Assembly: GCA_030704615.1 (NCBI GenBank)
Contig: CM060731.1
Coordinates: 11,036,001-11,100,000, forward strand
Direction of reading: 5' to 3'
Source: Takakia lepidozioides
Taxonomy: Eukaryota; Streptophyta; Takakiopsida; Takakiales; Takakiaceae
DNA: 64,000 bases
Under the pieces are notes generated by a model. That model worked only from the letters and a program-made list of their open reading frames with translations, ran no database searches and had not been told where the DNA came from. The number at the start of each line of letters is the position of its first letter. The first letter of the stretch is position 1. Positions 60,847 to 64,000 of this stretch are shown one piece after another. Position numbers and translations under genes: made by a program.

Positions 60847-63800
60847 TGTGGCAGAGTGTGGGTGTTCTGCCTGGACTTCCCTTCAGAAAGACTTCCCAAC
60901 ACGCATTCAATGCGCAATGCTCCTAATATCACTGTACTGACCACAGTCTTGGCAGAGCATAGCCTGGCTCATGAGCCAGTTGGTTAAGCTGGATATGTGA
61001 GTCGACTCTGGAAAAATAATCACACACTTGGTTGAAATCCACCGCTTGCGCCTAACCTTACCTCAACATCCCCAGCGACGAGGCCTGCAAATTAAGATCG
61101 ACCCACCCCTGCACTCCTGTCGCTGTATCGAAAAAACAAGTCTTCGCAAGTATCATTCATATCCACATTCTATGAGCACGCGTAGAACATCCACATATAT
61201 AGCGCAAGGACCTCTGTCTCAAATGGCAGGCCTTTAGATCCCTGGTAGATAGGAGCGAAAATGTCTTTGTCCTATCCTCCTGGCCTACAACTTTCCTGCA
61301 GGCCGGTTCCCTTCTCTACGGGACAGTATTTGCAGCCTTGGTCTGAAATCTCAGAAGGAAGAGCCTTCTTACACTCTCGTTCTTGAAATCTTCCCTTCAA
61401 AGCCACCTACATTCACAGGTGTTGTTGACAAGACAGAGGAGACTCTGAGACACAACAGTCTTGATGGTCTTGACTCCGAGCTGAAGCACAACAGACAACA
61501 TTTCAGGCTTGTGTCCCAATGCAGGTCCTACATCCGCAATGCTTCTCCAACGCCTCCCAAGAGTTGACATGCACTTGCACAGAGAGGTATGGTGGTCAGG
61601 GTCAAGGACACCGACACCCACCCCCAGAAGCTCAGGGCAAACTGAGAACCTCCACAGCTCCTTCCAACCTAAACCTCAATAATGCCTGCCACCCAAGCTT
61701 TATTAGCAAGCCTCCACTCCACCAGACCAGGAAGTAGATGGACACCAAAGAGTACAACTTGGGGGTGTCCCCAACCAAAGCTCCACCACACTCACTACTT
61801 GTCCATTGCTTTTCTTTCCAGGTGGGTACAAGTAAAGTTGAAGATGTGTAATACTAAAGTTAGTGACGTTCTATACTTATTAGGTAGTACTTAAGCTTAA
61901 GTCTTCACTTGCAATGTGTGGGACTGCTTTGCTAAACTGGGTTCGGATCGGCTCTACAGTATCGCCAATGTTGGGTGTTACATGTGTAGCTTGACTGTTC
62001 AACATGTGAGCTGCCTCAACACACAACTGGTAGTCTAACAGCTCATTATAAGACTCCCCCCTTGTCTTCACCACCACCGACATTGCAATGATCCAACTTT
62101 GGAGGAGCTCAGGACGAAAAAGCTCTAAGGCTTGGGCATAAGTTAGCAGTTAGCCTAACTGCTATTGGGATAATAATTAGTATAGTAGCCTTCTGATGCT
62201 CCAGTTGCTTTTCTTTCATGTCAAGTTGTGGGTTCTCCCACACTGCTGGCTCCCTCCCCCAGGCATGGCCGGATCAAGCAAAGCAAGGTTAGACTCCCAG
62301 GGTTGTTGTTCAGTAGCAGGCAGGTGACATGTGATGAGTGATGGGTCAGAGCGAGTGTGTGAATGTTGGCAAATAATGGTGGTGGGCCTCCTGCTCAGCA
62401 AACCTCCCCGCCCTCTTCTGTGTCGCCAAACCACAAAATATTCACATTTGAAGCCAAAAAGCAAACATTATTCCATAGACTTAGTGTGAATGAAAGCAGC
62501 ATAATGCCAAGCCGGGGCCACACCTAACTTATGAGTGCTGCTCTCCTCCTTCGTTAAGGTTCCGTCTAACGGTCTCTTTGAATTTTCGTCACAGAATCAC
62601 AACACAAAAAGCCTCCCTTCCCCATGCTCCTATGCACCTCTGGGGTTTTTTTTTCCCTTTTTGTGGGGATTTCCTCATGTACAGTTTGATGAAAGTAAGG
62701 ATTTTTTTTTTTTCCCAAAGTTTGTGAATGTGATTTAAAAGGGCTAAATTCCCTCTTTTTATTTATTTTTGGCATGAGGGGATGATTTGTGGGTCCAGGG
62801 ACAAACAGTCCCTGTGGGGTGTGTCCCTAACACTGTGTGGGGTGATTGGTGGAGTGATTGACCAGGGCTGCCCGAAACACGAAAAATAATGGCTAAACCT
62901 GGCGATGATGAGCAGCCAGTTGTGCATACGGTAGGCCCCGTGGCTATACTCCGCCCAATGTGCGAGGTGGTTTCGCCATGTTTCGCCACGAGTCGATTAG
63001 GTCAAGGGCTGTACTCATGTGAGGGCAGGTTGATTGCGTGGTGGGCCCAGTTCGAAACACGTGTGAATGGGATCACCGCCGCAATAATGCTGGCCTCCTC
63101 CCACACGTGTTATTATAAAGGTGCCACGCTCCGCACCTTACTCCCGTTGGATCCAAAACTAGGTCTCGATCTTTGCCGTTTGTTGCCGTAGGTTGTGTAG
63201 AAGAGGTTTCTTACCTACGACAGCAGTGTGGATGAATGTTCTGATTCGCTGTTGGATGGAGCTGCATGCAGGGCGTGACGGATCGTTGGGTTATCGTTGG
63301 TAGTTATTCGTTGAGGGATTGGTGAGAAAGGGGTAGAGGGCTGAGCGATTTTTTAAATTGATGCCTAGTCTCCTCTTATACTAAAGAGGAGCCAACAAAG
63401 AGAAAGATATAGACAAAATATTAAATTAAATCGATCTTGCCCCAGCCCGCTGCCCGACGAAAAATACATAGCTTGTGCCTGAGAAATTTGGAATAACTTG
63501 TCCGATCTCGCACAAAATACGAGTACTGTACGGCTGGGGATATCCCAGTGCTTCTCTTGTCCTCTACCCATTTTTGGAAGAAAAGAAGACAATTATACTA
63601 CGCCACATGTAATATCCGGTATACCAAAAGAGCTTATACTGGAAAATATTCCACCCGAGTCCAAGATTCCAAAAACCACAAGCCAATATTCCAAAAGCAG
63701 ATGCTGAGATTCCAAAATCATGAACTTTTCATACATAGCACAAGCAAAAGATTCTCTTAACCAAGGCCAAAATACTTTACATCGTGGGGAACTTACGGGG

Positions 63801-64000
63801 CATCTAACACCGAGCCCAAATACATAGATATTACGTTCTCCAAAAGTATGTATAAAGTATACTGTATACATGTATCTCCAACCCATGTTCCTGCTCGTAT
63901 GATATGTTTTGGTCCGTGAACTTACACCCAAGGTGGCTTAGGGTTGCAGGACATTTGGGCACTCCATTTGAAGTTGAAGGAGCTTCCGGGTCAGTCAATT
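60847..64000. other. Gene-free stretch at the right edge
   Basis: It begins with the promoter side of the endoglucanase gene. Further right I see no supported gene. A CACACGTG followed by TTATTATAAAGG (63101-63118) looks like a G-box plus TATA box for a + strand transcript, but no coding frame of note follows before the window ends. Confidence 0.35.

Noticed and set aside
63101-63118. G-box plus TATA box as the promoter of a gene at the right edge
   Set aside because: The motifs are suggestive, but no coding exon follows within the window.

Overview
The window looks like nuclear DNA of a land plant. Its genes are plant-type and split by canonical GT-AG introns: a KORRIGAN-type membrane-anchored endoglucanase, a BOU-like mitochondrial carrier, translocon-associated protein alpha, a plant LRR receptor-like kinase, and decayed plant-type fucosyltransferases. 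Genes are sparse and separated by long tracts of old transposon debris. A piggyBac-like family, and a non-LTR element combining RNase H with a late PD/ExT motif, are not what I would expect in a flowering plant. A non-flowering land plant is my guess, but nothing here proves it.

Layout. 0-15.8 kb is mostly gene-poor DNA with a TTAA-flanked MITE (0.66-1.32 kb), a CACTA-like end (3.7 kb), a LINE-type RNase H/zinc-knuckle remnant (8.0-9.4 kb), a MULE-like MITE (9.8-10.3 kb), a tRNA-derived SINE (10.8-11.1 kb) and a second, longer TTAA element (11.2-12.4 kb). 15.9-18.6 kb holds a four-exon LRR receptor kinase (+). 20.0-21.7 kb holds a four-exon unrecognised membrane protein gene (-). 23.5-27.5 kb is a Ty3/gypsy copy whose protease-RT-RNase H block is inverted. 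28.9-29.9 kb has an FCP1-like phosphatase-domain remnant. 32.5-36.6 kb has an LTR-element scrap, a TTAA-element end, four tRNA-like hairpin modules, a CACTA-like end and the N-terminal part of a piggyBac-like transposase. 36.6-38.9 kb is a Ty3/gypsy integrase end. 39.3-41.9 kb has another TTAA MITE, a complete hAT-like non-autonomous element with an 8-bp target duplication, and a second SINE. 43-48.4 kb has two decayed GT37 fucosyltransferase copies. 49.8-60.8 kb is the gene-rich end: TRAP-alpha (-) and BOU-like carrier (+) diverge from one shared 0.84-kb interval, followed by KORRIGAN (-). 60.8-64 kb shows no gene I can support.

The five intact genes are ordinary unlinked housekeeping or receptor functions: ER protein translocation, a mitochondrial carrier, cellulose-associated endoglucanase, receptor signalling, and one unknown. 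The most interesting layer is the transposon layer. At least three elements share CCCTTAA-type terminal inverted repeats and TTAA-type target sites, and the same window holds a broken piggyBac-like transposase. Together these suggest a piggyBac-like superfamily lineage that has been active in this plant genome.
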